From: Flammeovirgaceae bacterium UBA6059
Lineage (GTDB): Bacteria > Bacteroidota > Bacteroidia > Cytophagales > Cyclobacteriaceae
Reading direction: 5' to 3'
DNA: 64,000 bases
Assembly (NCBI GenBank): GCA_002435755.1
Contig: DIYH01000030.1
Span: 277,672 to 341,671 of the forward strand
The translations under genes were made by a program, and so were the position numbers. A model generated the notes under the pieces. The model saw only the letters and a list, made by a program, of their open reading frames with translations. It had not been told where the DNA came from and did no database searches. Below, piece by piece: positions 23,782 to 33,287 of the stretch; position 1 is the first letter of the stretch, and each line of letters opens with the position of its first letter.

Positions 23782-25008
23782 CTAACTGTTTTTTTTGTTT
23801 AACTCGTTCAACTCAATCTGTTGTAATCTCACACGCAACTCGTTAGATAAATATTTAGGAGCATGAGCGAAGTAATTTCTTAAATGACGCAGGTTGTCAT
23901 TTTCGTGGGGAGTTCTTTTGTCTAAAGACGTTAACCTGTCAAACTCCGATATTTTTGCCTTTATTTCATCCGAATACTTATCAGCTTTAAAATAGCTCTC
24001 AATAAGAGCGTCATAGGAATAATTTGATAGGTCGCTGGTTATTGTCCTTGATTCAAGATCACAAACTGTCGCGTTAGAAACAGAAGACAATATGAACGGT
24101 GAATGAGTCGTAACGATGAACTGAAGTTTTGGAAAGAAATCGGTTAGAAAGGGAAGAATTTTCTTCTGTAATTCTACATGCAAGTGTGTTTCAATTTCAT
24201 CTATTATTACGACTCCTTCAAGGTCATAAGACTTAGAACTGTGAGCTTCCATGCGTAGAAGTAATTCAGAAATTATGCTAATAATTGCTGAGTACCCATC
24301 TGAAAGGGTGTTGAAATTAAAAGGTTCGCCTGCTCCAAGGACAATATCAAAGTTGTAAGCCCTTCTATCGAATTTTAATCGTAAATTCTGATCATCAAAT
24401 ATTGACTGCAGTCTTGATTCTAGTCGGTCAAACCACCGATCAATTTTTGCAACTGTATCCATTTCATTGTCATCCCTAGCAAATGATCGATCTGCCTTAA
24501 GGTTGACTATATATTGAATGAAACTGGCACTTACTTTTTCTGTGAGACCATACTTTTTTTTCAGCTTAACTTTATTAATTCCGCTAGGTACAGAAAGATT
24601 AGTATGTCTTTTGGAGTCGAAGAACGCGAGTAAAAAAAGGCCTTCCTGACATTGATTGGATATACTTTGATAATCAGAAGAAAACAAAATTTCAGTACCT
24701 CCGAAATTAGCTAGTCTTTCTTTAGTCTTTTTTAGGTTATTCTCAGTTTGAGATCTATTCTGGTTAGGAGAGTTTTCTAACCGTTCTTTGTAAATCTCTA
24801 ATTGTTGTAAATAAGATTCACGATTTCTAATTTGACCGTTATCAACATGAGCAAGGAATTTGCTCAATTCTAAAAGCAAGCTGGTTTTGCCGGAACCATT
24901 CTTTCCTGTCAAAATAAGATGTTGCCTACTATTTGGAGATAATTGGATTTCTAGATCATTCACATTTCTTGAATGATTTATTTTTATTGAGGTAATGAAG
25001 CTTTCCAT
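23782..25008 (-). CDS. ptuA: AAA/ABC-type ATPase, Septu PtuA-like
   Basis: 408 residues, SMC/ABC-like ATPase without TOPRIM domain. Walker A GKNGSGKT at 35-42, a charged coiled middle (about 60-110), and late ATPase motifs GVVIIDEIETHLH and FIVTTHSPFILSS, the D-loop and H-switch region of OLD/PtuA-like proteins. It precedes an HNH nuclease gene with two bases between, which is the gene order of type I Septu. AT-rich compared with neighbouring house-keeping genes, consistent with acquisition by transfer. Confidence 0.78.
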   Translation of the reverse strand: MESFITSIKINHSRNVNDLEIQLSPNSRQHLILTGKNGSGKTSLLLELSKFLAHVDNGQIRNRESYLQQLEIYKERLENSPNQNRSQTENNLKKTKERLANFGGTEILFSSDYQSISNQCQEGLFLLAFFDSKRHTNLSVPSGINKVKLKKKYGLTEKVSASFIQYIVNLKADRSFARDDNEMDTVAKIDRWFDRLESRLQSIFDDQNLRLKFDRRAYNFDIVLGAGEPFNFNTLSDGYSAIISIISELLLRMEAHSSKSYDLEGVVIIDEIETHLHVELQKKILPFLTDFFPKLQFIVTTHSPFILSSVSNATVCDLESRTITSDLSNYSYDALIESYFKADKYSDEIKAKISEFDRLTSLDKRTPHENDNLRHLRNYFAHAPKYLSNELRVRLQQIELNELNKKNS

Positions 25009-25148
25009 CTTGGACAGTTTTAATTTCTAAAATCCTTAATGATAATGAGGTCAAGTTCGAGAAGTGGGTAACACTCGGATCAATTGATTTCTACTCTTTA
25101 TCTCTTTTGGTTAAGTGGCTTTTCTTTTTAATATTTATTCTGAGCAGT

Positions 25149-26186
25149 TCATTCTGTTTGCTGTTGAAACGGGTTTTGATCAAACCTAAAAGAGATGGAT
25201 ATAAAGGGATTTACCTTGTATAACATTTCGTGGAGTTGTTCACGGCCAAGGTTTTCATTGATCACCTGTTTTTCATCATATTTTCCTAGCAAGACGTTTT
25301 GTTTATGCGCAACCAAACCTAAATGAATCTTAATATTCTGATTGTAAGAAATAGTTGGGCTTAAGAAAACAGTCGGGTTTTCAAAGTCAAAACCTAAGCC
25401 ACCCGAAAATCCGATGCTCCATGTTTCGTTGAGTGATTTATTCGGCATCCAAGTGAAAAAGAGGGAAGGAGCGAAACTCATTGATTTCCTGTTGTTCTCT
25501 TGCTGTATAGTAAATGACGTATCATTCGCGGCAGAGAAGAAAAGCTTCTCTTCGTTAAAAATTTGAGTTATAAATGAAAAGCCATATGATACTTGCCAAA
25601 CGCCTCTAGGCTCGGTGGAAAACACTTGGGTCCACTTTCTAGGCTCATCGTCTGTCTCCCTTGTTATTACTATTTCTAATTGCTCTCCACTTTTAAGGTT
25701 CCACACTCCAATATCAATTTTAGTCAGATCTAATATGTCACGAGCTTGCCGTATATGCGAAATCATACAACCCTCATCTGTAGTATCTCTATTAGTTAGA
25801 ACTTGAGTTATGTCTTGAATGTCTTCTTCTATTTCGCCAAGCTTCAATTTCAGATCTTCTTCTCGCCGAAGATCATATATTTGATATACTTCGTTGATAA
25901 ACCGAGCGCACATCGCCATTCCACCACCTGTTGTTTCAATTCCTTCAGCTCGAGATGGTAGACTAAAAGCATCAATAGGAATAGCCTTTTTTGTTATTTG
26001 AACTTCGTATTCTTGATAAGGCAATTTGTTGATTAAATACACCTGGAAGGGTTTATTACTGCTCACTGTTCTTTTCTTAGTGATGTTTACTGTTTCAGCT
26101 AAATCTAGCACGTAACTAGATTGGGCTTTAGCCAGCAAGTGACCTAAAACCACCAATAATGAGATAAGAAAGAATCTGAGTTTCAT
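25149..26186 (-). CDS. Secreted protein with C-terminal beta-barrel-like region, unknown
   Basis: 345 residues. Signal peptide about 1-21 ending at LAKAQ. Residues about 22-200 are a mixed periplasmic-type domain with two Cys; from about 205 onward alternating hydrophobic and aromatic strands (GVWQVSYGFSFITQIF, GFSGGLGFDFENP, VNPFISISFRFDQ) look like an outer-membrane barrel. Not a recognised family. It lies upstream of the Septu-like pair on the same strand, separated by 140 bases; no functional link is evident. Confidence 0.6.
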   Translation of the reverse strand: MKLRFFLISLLVVLGHLLAKAQSSYVLDLAETVNITKKRTVSSNKPFQVYLINKLPYQEYEVQITKKAIPIDAFSLPSRAEGIETTGGGMAMCARFINEVYQIYDLRREEDLKLKLGEIEEDIQDITQVLTNRDTTDEGCMISHIRQARDILDLTKIDIGVWNLKSGEQLEIVITRETDDEPRKWTQVFSTEPRGVWQVSYGFSFITQIFNEEKLFFSAANDTSFTIQQENNRKSMSFAPSLFFTWMPNKSLNETWSIGFSGGLGFDFENPTVFLSPTISYNQNIKIHLGLVAHKQNVLLGKYDEKQVINENLGREQLHEMLYKVNPFISISFRFDQNPFQQQTE

Positions 26187-26566
26187 TTGTGTTCATTTAT
26201 AGAATTAATACTGATACATATCGTAAGAACATATGCGCAATCCACCTAGCAGATTATGTCCATTTTTCATTGGTTATCGCACATTCCCTGATCAAATCAG
26301 TACTAAAACCATATTATTAACTGTTTTATGTGAATGGTTTGAGAGATGTCATACTGACTTGGTTCTATCACAATTTACCCATTCACTCAACCCGAAACAA
26401 TACCTAAATCTTGGTATAATTTGAAGCTGACACGACCTGATTCCGGTAGGTAATACACAAAAGAAAAGTCGTCTGACCGCTCGAAGCGGTCTGACGACTA
26501 GTCCAGTAGTGCGACGACTTTACGATACCCAATTCATTATTCCGGTAGGTAATCCTAACCTACCAA
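26187..26566. other. Intergenic region with terminator and a repeated 15-mer
   Basis: Holds an intrinsic terminator (26457-26498) between two exact direct copies of ATTCCGGTAGGTAAT (26439-26453 and 26538-26552). No gene is supported; a short plus-strand frame at its left side lacks protein character. Confidence 0.6.
26457..26498 (-). terminator. Intrinsic terminator of the PadR/permease operon
   Basis: Read on the minus strand, a 14-base stem with one mismatch (arms within 26468-26498, TTCG-type loop) is followed by TTTTCTTTT, a textbook rho-independent terminator about 70 bases after the stop codon of the permease at 26567-29188. Confidence 0.85.
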
Positions 26567-29188
26567 CTACTCGTACCTTAGATTCTCCGAAGGGTTGCTG
26601 CTGGCGACTTTGGAGGTTTGCCAGAAGATAGAGGCAAAGCCCACTGCGAAAAGGAAGATAATGCTGACGACCACTTCTTGGATTCCTAGTCCCGGACCGT
26701 AGCGGATCAGGAAGTAGAGGAAGAGTTTGTCGTAGAACAAATAGGAGAAGGGGATGGCGATCATGGCGGAGATGCCGATGAGTCGGATAAAGTCTTTGGT
26801 CAGCAGGAAGTAGAGGCTGTTCATGGTGGCGCCCATGATTTTCCGAATGGCGATTTCTTTGGTTCTGTTCTCGGTAGTGTAGGAGACCATACCCAGCAAT
26901 CCGAGGCAGGAGATGGAGATGGCCAGGACACTCAGATAACTAAAGATCTTGATCTGTGCCCGGATGAAGGAGTAGGCTTTCTCAATCTCATCATCGAGGA
27001 AGGTCGCTTCGAAATGCACATTGGTATCAATCGTATGCCAGATGTCTTCCAATTCGCTCATCGTAAGCTGGATGTCGCTGGAGTTGACCGTCAGCAATGC
27101 ATACTGACTTTGCGCTAGCGACTGACGAAAGATCAATGGTCGAATTAGTCTGTCTAACGGCTCGTAGTTGAAGTCTTCCGTGATGCCTACGATGCGGCAT
27201 TGGGTACCATCGGCGAGTGTGAACTGTAGCGAATCACTTTGTTGATCGAATACACTCATCGACTTTAGAAAAGACTGATTGACTAATACCTTTTCCTCGT
27301 TTTGATTGCTTTCGTTGAGCTGGGTAGCTGAGCCCCAGACGAGCGTCATACCTAGCTGCTCGACGAACTCTTCTCCAATATAGACCTGGTTTACTTCCAG
27401 CGTATCCTGTGTGTTGGGGAGTACTTTTACTTCATTAGACAGTGGTACACCGGGCAATTGCCCTGCAGTGGTGACGGCTTTCACATCAGGATGAGCGCGG
27501 AGTTCGTTGATGGCCACTTGCTTGTCCATTCGCTCAAAAGGCACGACCAGGACATTGTCTGAATTGAAGCCGTGGTTGTTATTGAGCACGTAAGCATACT
27601 GTTTTGCGATAGCGCCTACACCGATGATAAAGACCAGTGAGACAAAAAACTGGAAAACGAATAGTCCTTTTTTGATGCCGGAGACACTTACTTTTTGTCC
27701 CGAAAGTTGGCCCTTGAGGGTATAGACAGGATTAAGACTAGCAAAGAATCGCGCAGGGAAAAGTCCGGCAAACCAACCCACCAGCAGACAGAAGATAAGG
27801 AATACCGATAGCTGAATCCACCCCATGGAGGTGTCCATTACCTCTGCCGCATATATCATGTCTAGGAACTGCTCTTTTACCGGTAGGTAGATCAGCACCG
27901 AACCAAGGAGGGCGATGAAGGTCAGCACCATGGTCTCCACGATAAACTGTGTCTTGACCTGGCCCGTACCCGCACCCACGACCTTGCGGATACCGATCTC
28001 TTTGGAGCGCTTCAGCGCACGGGCGATAGACAGGTTAGTATAATTGAAGATGGCCGGCACGAGTATGAGCAGACCGATCGAAAAGAAGAAATACAGCGAC
28101 GGCAGGTCCCAGCCGATCCCAATATTGTTGCTCACGTTCCACTGCGGTACCACATCACCGAGATTGGTGGCCTGGAGCTCGATGCTGGTGTCAGGATGAT
28201 ACTCTTCAGCCAGTGAAGCGACCTGCGCCAGCGCCTCTTTCATAGATGCTTGCGGCGTATTGGGCCGTACCCGAATGTACACGTAGTTGTCCATGAATGG
28301 TCCCCATTGTTGGGTGCTCGTCAGGTCAGCTTGTTGTGTATAAGTGCTGGCAGAGGCAAGAAAGTCAAAGTACAAATGCGTACTTCTTGGGTCTGCCATT
28401 ACGCCTGTGACCTGGAATGCACCTTCAGCCGTTTCCAGCATTTTTCCGATAGGGTCTTCATCCCTGAATAGGGTATACGCCACTGACTGGGTCAGCACGA
28501 TACTGTTGGGGTCTCGCAGCACTGTCCCGGGATCACCCTGAAGGAGTGGAAAATCAAAAATCTCAAAAAATGACCTGCTGGCGTAGTAGCCGTCAAAGGA
28601 GATCGAACTACCGTTAACGAGGAATGCTGGTGAAAACTCCGACCTCACCGCCACGGCTTCCTCTACAAACGGGTAGTCAGCGGTGAGCTTATCGGCTATC
28701 GTAGGAAAAGTCGAGGCAAAAGTCCGCGTACCATACTGATCGTCGATGAAGGTATTGATCTGATAGATATCTGCCTTGCGCGCATGCCATTCGTCCGTCT
28801 GATATATCGCTACCGCAATGGACAGGGCAAGCAGGCACACCGACATACCGAGTGCAAGACCGACGACATTGACTAGCGTGAATAGCTTGTGCTTCGAGAA
28901 GTTACGCACCGAGATCTTCACATAACTCATGATCATAGCGCCCGTGTTGGCGCTGTAGTAATCAGAGTAGGCGGCTGACGCTTTGCGCCGCTTGACAGCA
29001 TAGCTGAATATCAGCGAAAATGTCTGATAGATGTAGAAGAGCCTGGCTTTTAGTAGGCTCTCGTTTTCTGCCCTGTAGGCGAACTCCTCATCCATGTCAC
29101 CGATGAGGTCTTCTATGTCCGAACCCTTCGCCCACCAGCGCAATAGCTTCACGGCGAACTGAGGAGGATGTTGTTGTTGAGTTTTCAT
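26567..29188 (-). CDS. FtsX/MacB-type ABC transporter permease, prefix type (second of operon)
   Basis: 873 residues, inner membrane. Prefix region about 1-75 (FAVKLLRWWAKGSDIEDLIGDMDEEFAYR), then two MacB-core/FtsX halves; signatures ALKRSKEIGIRKVVGAGTGQV and NRTKEIAIRKIMGATMNSL, tail ASSNPSENLRYE. The gene is 16 bases after the closely related permease at 29205-31832, so the two are tandem duplicates that have diverged. No ATP-binding subunit lies in the operon. It ends at a strong terminator. Confidence 0.9.
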   Translation of the reverse strand: MKTQQQHPPQFAVKLLRWWAKGSDIEDLIGDMDEEFAYRAENESLLKARLFYIYQTFSLIFSYAVKRRKASAAYSDYYSANTGAMIMSYVKISVRNFSKHKLFTLVNVVGLALGMSVCLLALSIAVAIYQTDEWHARKADIYQINTFIDDQYGTRTFASTFPTIADKLTADYPFVEEAVAVRSEFSPAFLVNGSSISFDGYYASRSFFEIFDFPLLQGDPGTVLRDPNSIVLTQSVAYTLFRDEDPIGKMLETAEGAFQVTGVMADPRSTHLYFDFLASASTYTQQADLTSTQQWGPFMDNYVYIRVRPNTPQASMKEALAQVASLAEEYHPDTSIELQATNLGDVVPQWNVSNNIGIGWDLPSLYFFFSIGLLILVPAIFNYTNLSIARALKRSKEIGIRKVVGAGTGQVKTQFIVETMVLTFIALLGSVLIYLPVKEQFLDMIYAAEVMDTSMGWIQLSVFLIFCLLVGWFAGLFPARFFASLNPVYTLKGQLSGQKVSVSGIKKGLFVFQFFVSLVFIIGVGAIAKQYAYVLNNNHGFNSDNVLVVPFERMDKQVAINELRAHPDVKAVTTAGQLPGVPLSNEVKVLPNTQDTLEVNQVYIGEEFVEQLGMTLVWGSATQLNESNQNEEKVLVNQSFLKSMSVFDQQSDSLQFTLADGTQCRIVGITEDFNYEPLDRLIRPLIFRQSLAQSQYALLTVNSSDIQLTMSELEDIWHTIDTNVHFEATFLDDEIEKAYSFIRAQIKIFSYLSVLAISISCLGLLGMVSYTTENRTKEIAIRKIMGATMNSLYFLLTKDFIRLIGISAMIAIPFSYLFYDKLFLYFLIRYGPGLGIQEVVVSIIFLFAVGFASIFWQTSKVASSNPSENLRYE

Positions 29189-29204
29189 TTATTGACCGTT
29201 GTTG

Positions 29205-31832
29205 TTATTCGTATCTGAGATTTGCTGCAGGGTTGACATTCGATAGTCTGGTGACCATCCAAAGGATCGGCAGACCTCCAAGGACAAACATGAAGCTAAC
29301 GCTTGTCACTATTTCGAGCCAGCCCACACCGACACTGTATTTGCTTATCATTTTCACAAAGACCTGATCATAAAACAGATAGGCCGGTGGTGTAGCAATG
29401 ATGGTAGCAATCGCCAATAGCTTCATGAAACTACTACCCAATACCCGATAAAGATCAAGAAGGCTGGCACCCATGATTTTGCGTAAGGCGACCTCTTTAA
29501 TGTGGCTTTCTGTGAAGTAGACAATCATTCCTAGCAGGCCGATACAAGAGATGGTTATCGACAGTAGACCAAGGAAACCAACTACTTTGATGATGGAGAA
29601 AGCTGACTGATAGGAAGCTTCAATCTGATGATCAAGGAAATAGCTCTCAAATGATTTCTCCTGATCGATCTGATCCCACTTTGCTTCCAGTTGATCGATA
29701 GTAGAAATGATGTTTTGACCATCTACTTTGAGCAAGGCATACCTAGCTCTTTCGGGAGCGTAGCGGATGATCATGGGAGCGATGGCCATATTGAGCTGCA
29801 TGAAGTTGAAGTCTTTCAGCACCCCAACGATATGGGAACGTTGCTCACCGATGTTCATCAGTAGTGAATCCTGACCCTCGTTAATGATCTTATTTCGCTC
29901 CATGAAAGTCTCATTGACTAATATAGGCTCGTTGATACTGCTCGCGTAATTGAGGTTTTCACCCCACACCATCTCAAAGCCCAGCGAGGACAAGAATTGG
30001 TCATCCACGTACATTTCATAGACTTTCATTGAGTCTTCGACATTGTTGGATTGTCGGATATGGGTGCGAATCAGGCCTGTCTCCATGCCGGGCATGTTGG
30101 AAGAGAGACTTACTTCTTTTACTCCTGCGACATTGCTAAACTCCTGTGCTACGAGTTCACCATCCACTCCTTTTAAGGGCACGGTCAGGACATTGTCCTG
30201 ATCAAATCCCAAATGATAGCTGAGCATATCTTGATGTTGCTTGGCAATGACGGTTACTCCAATGATGAAAACCAAAGAGATGACGAATTGCACGACAATC
30301 AAAGACTTTCTAATGGTAGATATGCTGATGCTTCCTGAGCTTGACGCACCTTTTAATGCGCCAAGCGGTCGAATTTTTGAAAAGTATAATGCCGGAAATA
30401 AACCTGCCCCGATACCCACCAACAAGCCAAAAACGACAAACCAGATGATCATATTGATACTCAAGCTGAGATCAAGCGTTTCTGCACCGTAGACCATGCT
30501 TGTAAATTGATCTCTGACTATGGTGAAAATCAATATGGTGCCTATTAGGGCCATCAAGGTGAGCAGCACGGATTCTACTAAAAACTGTATGACAATCTGC
30601 TGCTGGCTACCGCCAACCACTTTGCGAATGCCAATCTCTTTCGAGCGCTTCAGCGCCCTGCCAATCATCAGGTTAGCATAATTGAAGCAAGCTGGAATGA
30701 GAATTAATAGACCAAGGCAAAACAAGAACACCGCTGTTAGCCAGTCAAAAGGGGTATTGTCATTAAAGAGGTTCTTGCCTGGGCTGATATCAGTGAACGC
30801 CTGAAGGTCATAGTTGACCTTAGCCTGTTCCAGGTGGCTATTGGCTTGGTTAGATAGCTGTGCTAGCAGTGGAGCTAAGGAATCATCATCTGCATTATCT
30901 TCTAAATGGAGGTAAACGTAGAAGCTTCCTCGGTTACTCCATGCTTGCTCGGTAGATAGGGCGTTAGGTTTACCATTAAGTGTATTAGTGGCCACTATGG
31001 ACTCATAACTTAAGTGAGTCTGCCTTGGGTGAGGGGCGAGAACCCCAGTCACAGTATAATGGTGACCAGATCGGGTAGTTAGTATTTTGCCGATAGGGTT
31101 AACGTCATCGAATAGCTTCTGGGCAGTAGATTGAGATAGTATAATGCTGTAAGGCTTCACTAGTGCCTCACGAACGTCACCTGCCGATAGCTCAAATGAA
31201 AACACATCGAAGTAGTTAGGGTCGGTGTAGATACCTGATATGTGGATCTCATGATTTTCGTGGAGGAGTGTTTCGTGAAAGTTTTCATCCACCCGAACGA
31301 CGTTTTGTATATCTGGATAGCCTTGACTGATCGCTTCAAATAAGCCTTGGGAGGTGGAAGCATATGTCCTCTGACCGTCAAGGTCTTGATGGTCAGTAAC
31401 GACCCTGTAGATCTCGTTTTTATGCTCATGGAACTCATCAAACTGTACCACCTGCGATAGCACGGCTACAATGAGTAGGCTTACTGACATGCCCATGGCC
31501 AGCCCACCAATATTGATGAAGGTAAAGAGTTTTTGCTTGGAGAAGTTGCGAATGGCAATTTTGAAATAGTTGCCAAACATGGCCAGGCTGCTATCCGAAT
31601 AATAGTGTGTGTATGCAGCCGATGCTTTTCGTTGCTTTAGCGAGTAGGAGAAGATTAGCGAGAGGACGTGTCTGATATAATCCCATTGTGCTTTGAGCTT
31701 ACCATATTCTTGAAGACTGTAGGCATATGCCTCATCCATATCGCCGAGTAGATCATCGATATCCGCCTCTTTCGCCCACCAGCACAGCAGTTGCCTTGGC
31801 CACTTAGGTGGGTTCTGCATAGGTTTACTCAC
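29205..31832 (-). CDS. FtsX/MacB-type ABC transporter permease, prefix type (first of operon)
   Basis: 875 residues with the same build as its downstream neighbour: prefix KWPRQLLCWWAKEADIDDLLGDMDEAY, FtsX signatures KRSKEIGIRKVVGGSQQQI and IKEVALRKIMGASLLDL, tail SNVNPAANLRYE. The start codon overlaps the PadR stop by ATGA, so expression is coupled to the repressor. Substrate unknown. Two consecutive permeases may form a heterodimer around a shared ATPase encoded elsewhere; that is inference. Confidence 0.9.
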   Translation of the reverse strand: MSKPMQNPPKWPRQLLCWWAKEADIDDLLGDMDEAYAYSLQEYGKLKAQWDYIRHVLSLIFSYSLKQRKASAAYTHYYSDSSLAMFGNYFKIAIRNFSKQKLFTFINIGGLAMGMSVSLLIVAVLSQVVQFDEFHEHKNEIYRVVTDHQDLDGQRTYASTSQGLFEAISQGYPDIQNVVRVDENFHETLLHENHEIHISGIYTDPNYFDVFSFELSAGDVREALVKPYSIILSQSTAQKLFDDVNPIGKILTTRSGHHYTVTGVLAPHPRQTHLSYESIVATNTLNGKPNALSTEQAWSNRGSFYVYLHLEDNADDDSLAPLLAQLSNQANSHLEQAKVNYDLQAFTDISPGKNLFNDNTPFDWLTAVFLFCLGLLILIPACFNYANLMIGRALKRSKEIGIRKVVGGSQQQIVIQFLVESVLLTLMALIGTILIFTIVRDQFTSMVYGAETLDLSLSINMIIWFVVFGLLVGIGAGLFPALYFSKIRPLGALKGASSSGSISISTIRKSLIVVQFVISLVFIIGVTVIAKQHQDMLSYHLGFDQDNVLTVPLKGVDGELVAQEFSNVAGVKEVSLSSNMPGMETGLIRTHIRQSNNVEDSMKVYEMYVDDQFLSSLGFEMVWGENLNYASSINEPILVNETFMERNKIINEGQDSLLMNIGEQRSHIVGVLKDFNFMQLNMAIAPMIIRYAPERARYALLKVDGQNIISTIDQLEAKWDQIDQEKSFESYFLDHQIEASYQSAFSIIKVVGFLGLLSITISCIGLLGMIVYFTESHIKEVALRKIMGASLLDLYRVLGSSFMKLLAIATIIATPPAYLFYDQVFVKMISKYSVGVGWLEIVTSVSFMFVLGGLPILWMVTRLSNVNPAANLRYE

Positions 31833-32152
31833 AGTGAAAGGTCGATTTTAGGGTTTGACCAAAGCTGATCACGTAGCGACTTCATATCGTTGAGTGCTAC
31901 GATGGCATTGTCAGTCAGCTCGAAGTATCGCTTTCTGCGACCACCTCGTTCGTTGGTGGGCTCACCTAGATAGGAGGTGATAAAGCCTTTCTCTTCCAGT
32001 CGTGTCAGCGTGGAGTGCATAGCTCCCAGACTCAGGTTGCGATTAGTGCGTTCGTTGATGTCACGTAACAGTGCCAACCCATAGGCGCCATCACCTAGAT
32101 TGGCGATGGTCAGCAAGACTAATTCTTCAAACTCTCCGAGGTAACCCTTCAT
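31829..32152 (-). CDS. PadR family transcriptional regulator
   Basis: 107 residues: GEFEELVLLTIANLGDGAYG, LSLGAMHSTLTRLEEKGFI and the wing GGRRKRYFELTDNA. First gene of an operon with two permeases, overlapping the first by four bases. Two direct 20-base repeats (17/20 identical) lie at its start, 32151-32170 and 32197-32216, and are candidate operator sites. Confidence 0.92.
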   Translation of the reverse strand: MKGYLGEFEELVLLTIANLGDGAYGLALLRDINERTNRNLSLGAMHSTLTRLEEKGFITSYLGEPTNERGGRRKRYFELTDNAIVALNDMKSLRDQLWSNPKIDLSL

Positions 32153-32216
32153 ATATTTCTATTTTTGAGATGATATAGGTTACGAAGGTAGAATTTATAT
32201 GTTTCTAAATTTGAGA
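32151..32216 (-). promoter_or_regulatory. Direct-repeat candidate operator of the PadR/permease operon
   Basis: ATATATTTCTATTTTTGAGA (32151-32170) and ATATGTTTCTAAATTTGAGA (32197-32216) agree at 17 of 20 bases, 46 bases apart. Each half contains TTTCTA and TTTGAGA, giving an imperfect dyad. The first overlaps the PadR start codon. Confidence 0.45.
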
Positions 32217-32245
32217 AATAATTAAATATTAGTTTGAAATTTCTT

Positions 32246-32914
32246 CTACCCCTTCGCCAAACACTGCCGAATGGAGCAGATGTGATAGAAGATGGCAAAG
32301 GGCAGCAAGACCCCTGGAAGCAGCACATAGGGGAGTTTAGTAAGCTCATAGGCCAGATCCGTTTCTGCAAATCCAAGGAAATAGTAGGAACTGATAAATG
32401 CATAAACAGTGACCGATAAGACTGCAAGCGCAGCTATATTCCAAATCAGTACCCATCGGGATGGGAGAAGCTTGAATTGAACCAAGGCACCAATAACCAG
32501 CGCTGAAGCACCAACGAAAATATCATAGTTGAGACCCTCAAAAGTGGCCCTCATTGGTATGATGCTTTCTAATGCAGCTCCATAGATCAGCAGCTCAACA
32601 ATAACCCGAAAGCTTTGAACATAAATTATCCGGTGTAGACTGATTTGACTGAGCATTGATTTGAATGTGGATCTGCCCGTCCAGTAAATCATGATGAGGG
32701 TAATGGGTATGACGAGAAAGATCGGTATTCGCGGTGGAAAGGAGAAGTCAGCCAACCAACCCATCGAGGAAATGAAGATGACGTAGGCTAACCACAGTAC
32801 CGCACCAACCATATATGTTTTTCTAAGGCTTGTTTGGTGTTTGAAGGAAGAAAATACCAGAAAAGGGCTCAAAAGCATGAGCAGAGATAGTCCAAAAAAT
32901 CCAATCTTGATCAT
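32246..32914 (-). CDS. Multi-pass membrane protein, unknown
   Basis: 222 residues with about seven hydrophobic helices, N-terminus MIKIGFFGLSLLMLLSPF. Not a recognised family; no conserved charged residues inside helices suggest a transporter mechanism. Stands alone between the PadR operon and an intergenic region with two long inverted repeats. Confidence 0.6.
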   Translation of the reverse strand: MIKIGFFGLSLLMLLSPFLVFSSFKHQTSLRKTYMVGAVLWLAYVIFISSMGWLADFSFPPRIPIFLVIPITLIMIYWTGRSTFKSMLSQISLHRIIYVQSFRVIVELLIYGAALESIIPMRATFEGLNYDIFVGASALVIGALVQFKLLPSRWVLIWNIAALAVLSVTVYAFISSYYFLGFAETDLAYELTKLPYVLLPGVLLPFAIFYHICSIRQCLAKG

Positions 32915-33056
32915 GAGTGTTTTTGTTTAGATCAAAGCTGGTGTTTATTTGAGACAGAGGACTATCCTGGATTGCTAAAAGTGAAATTTGGGTCAAAGTA
33001 AAGTCGATGTGAGACTCGTAAAAACGATCAAACGAAACGTCTACGCGACCCGGTCA

Positions 33057-33110
33057 TTGCGGCATTTTTAGCAATAGATTGATTTTTGGAATTGCTAAAA
33101 ATAGCCGCAA
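33057..33110. repeat. Long inverted repeat I
   Basis: Left arm 33057-33075 (TTGCGGCATTTTTAGCAAT) pairs with right arm 33091-33110 along its whole length, with a single bulged base; the spacer is 15 bases. An extra half copy, ATTGCTAAAA, lies at 32971-32980. Confidence 0.7.
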
Positions 33111-33133
33111 TCTAATTGATCAATCTTTGGAGA

Positions 33134-33183
33134 TTCCGGATAAAATAGTCCTTTTAGTGATGTTAAGGCCTATTTTTCCGGAA
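33134..33183. repeat. Long inverted repeat II
   Basis: TTCCGGATAAAATAGTCC (33134-33151) pairs with GGCCTATTTTTCCGGAA (33167-33183) apart from one bulge and one mismatch; 15-base spacer. It follows repeat I by 23 bases, and the whole 33057-33183 block is non-coding. Confidence 0.65.
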
Positions 33184-33287
33184 TGACGCTATTAACTGAG
33201 GTTAGTTTAACGAGATTAAGAGAGAGCCTTTCCGCTCATCCACGCGCGATTTTTTCGCCCTGCCCTCCAAATCGTAGGTCAAATATC

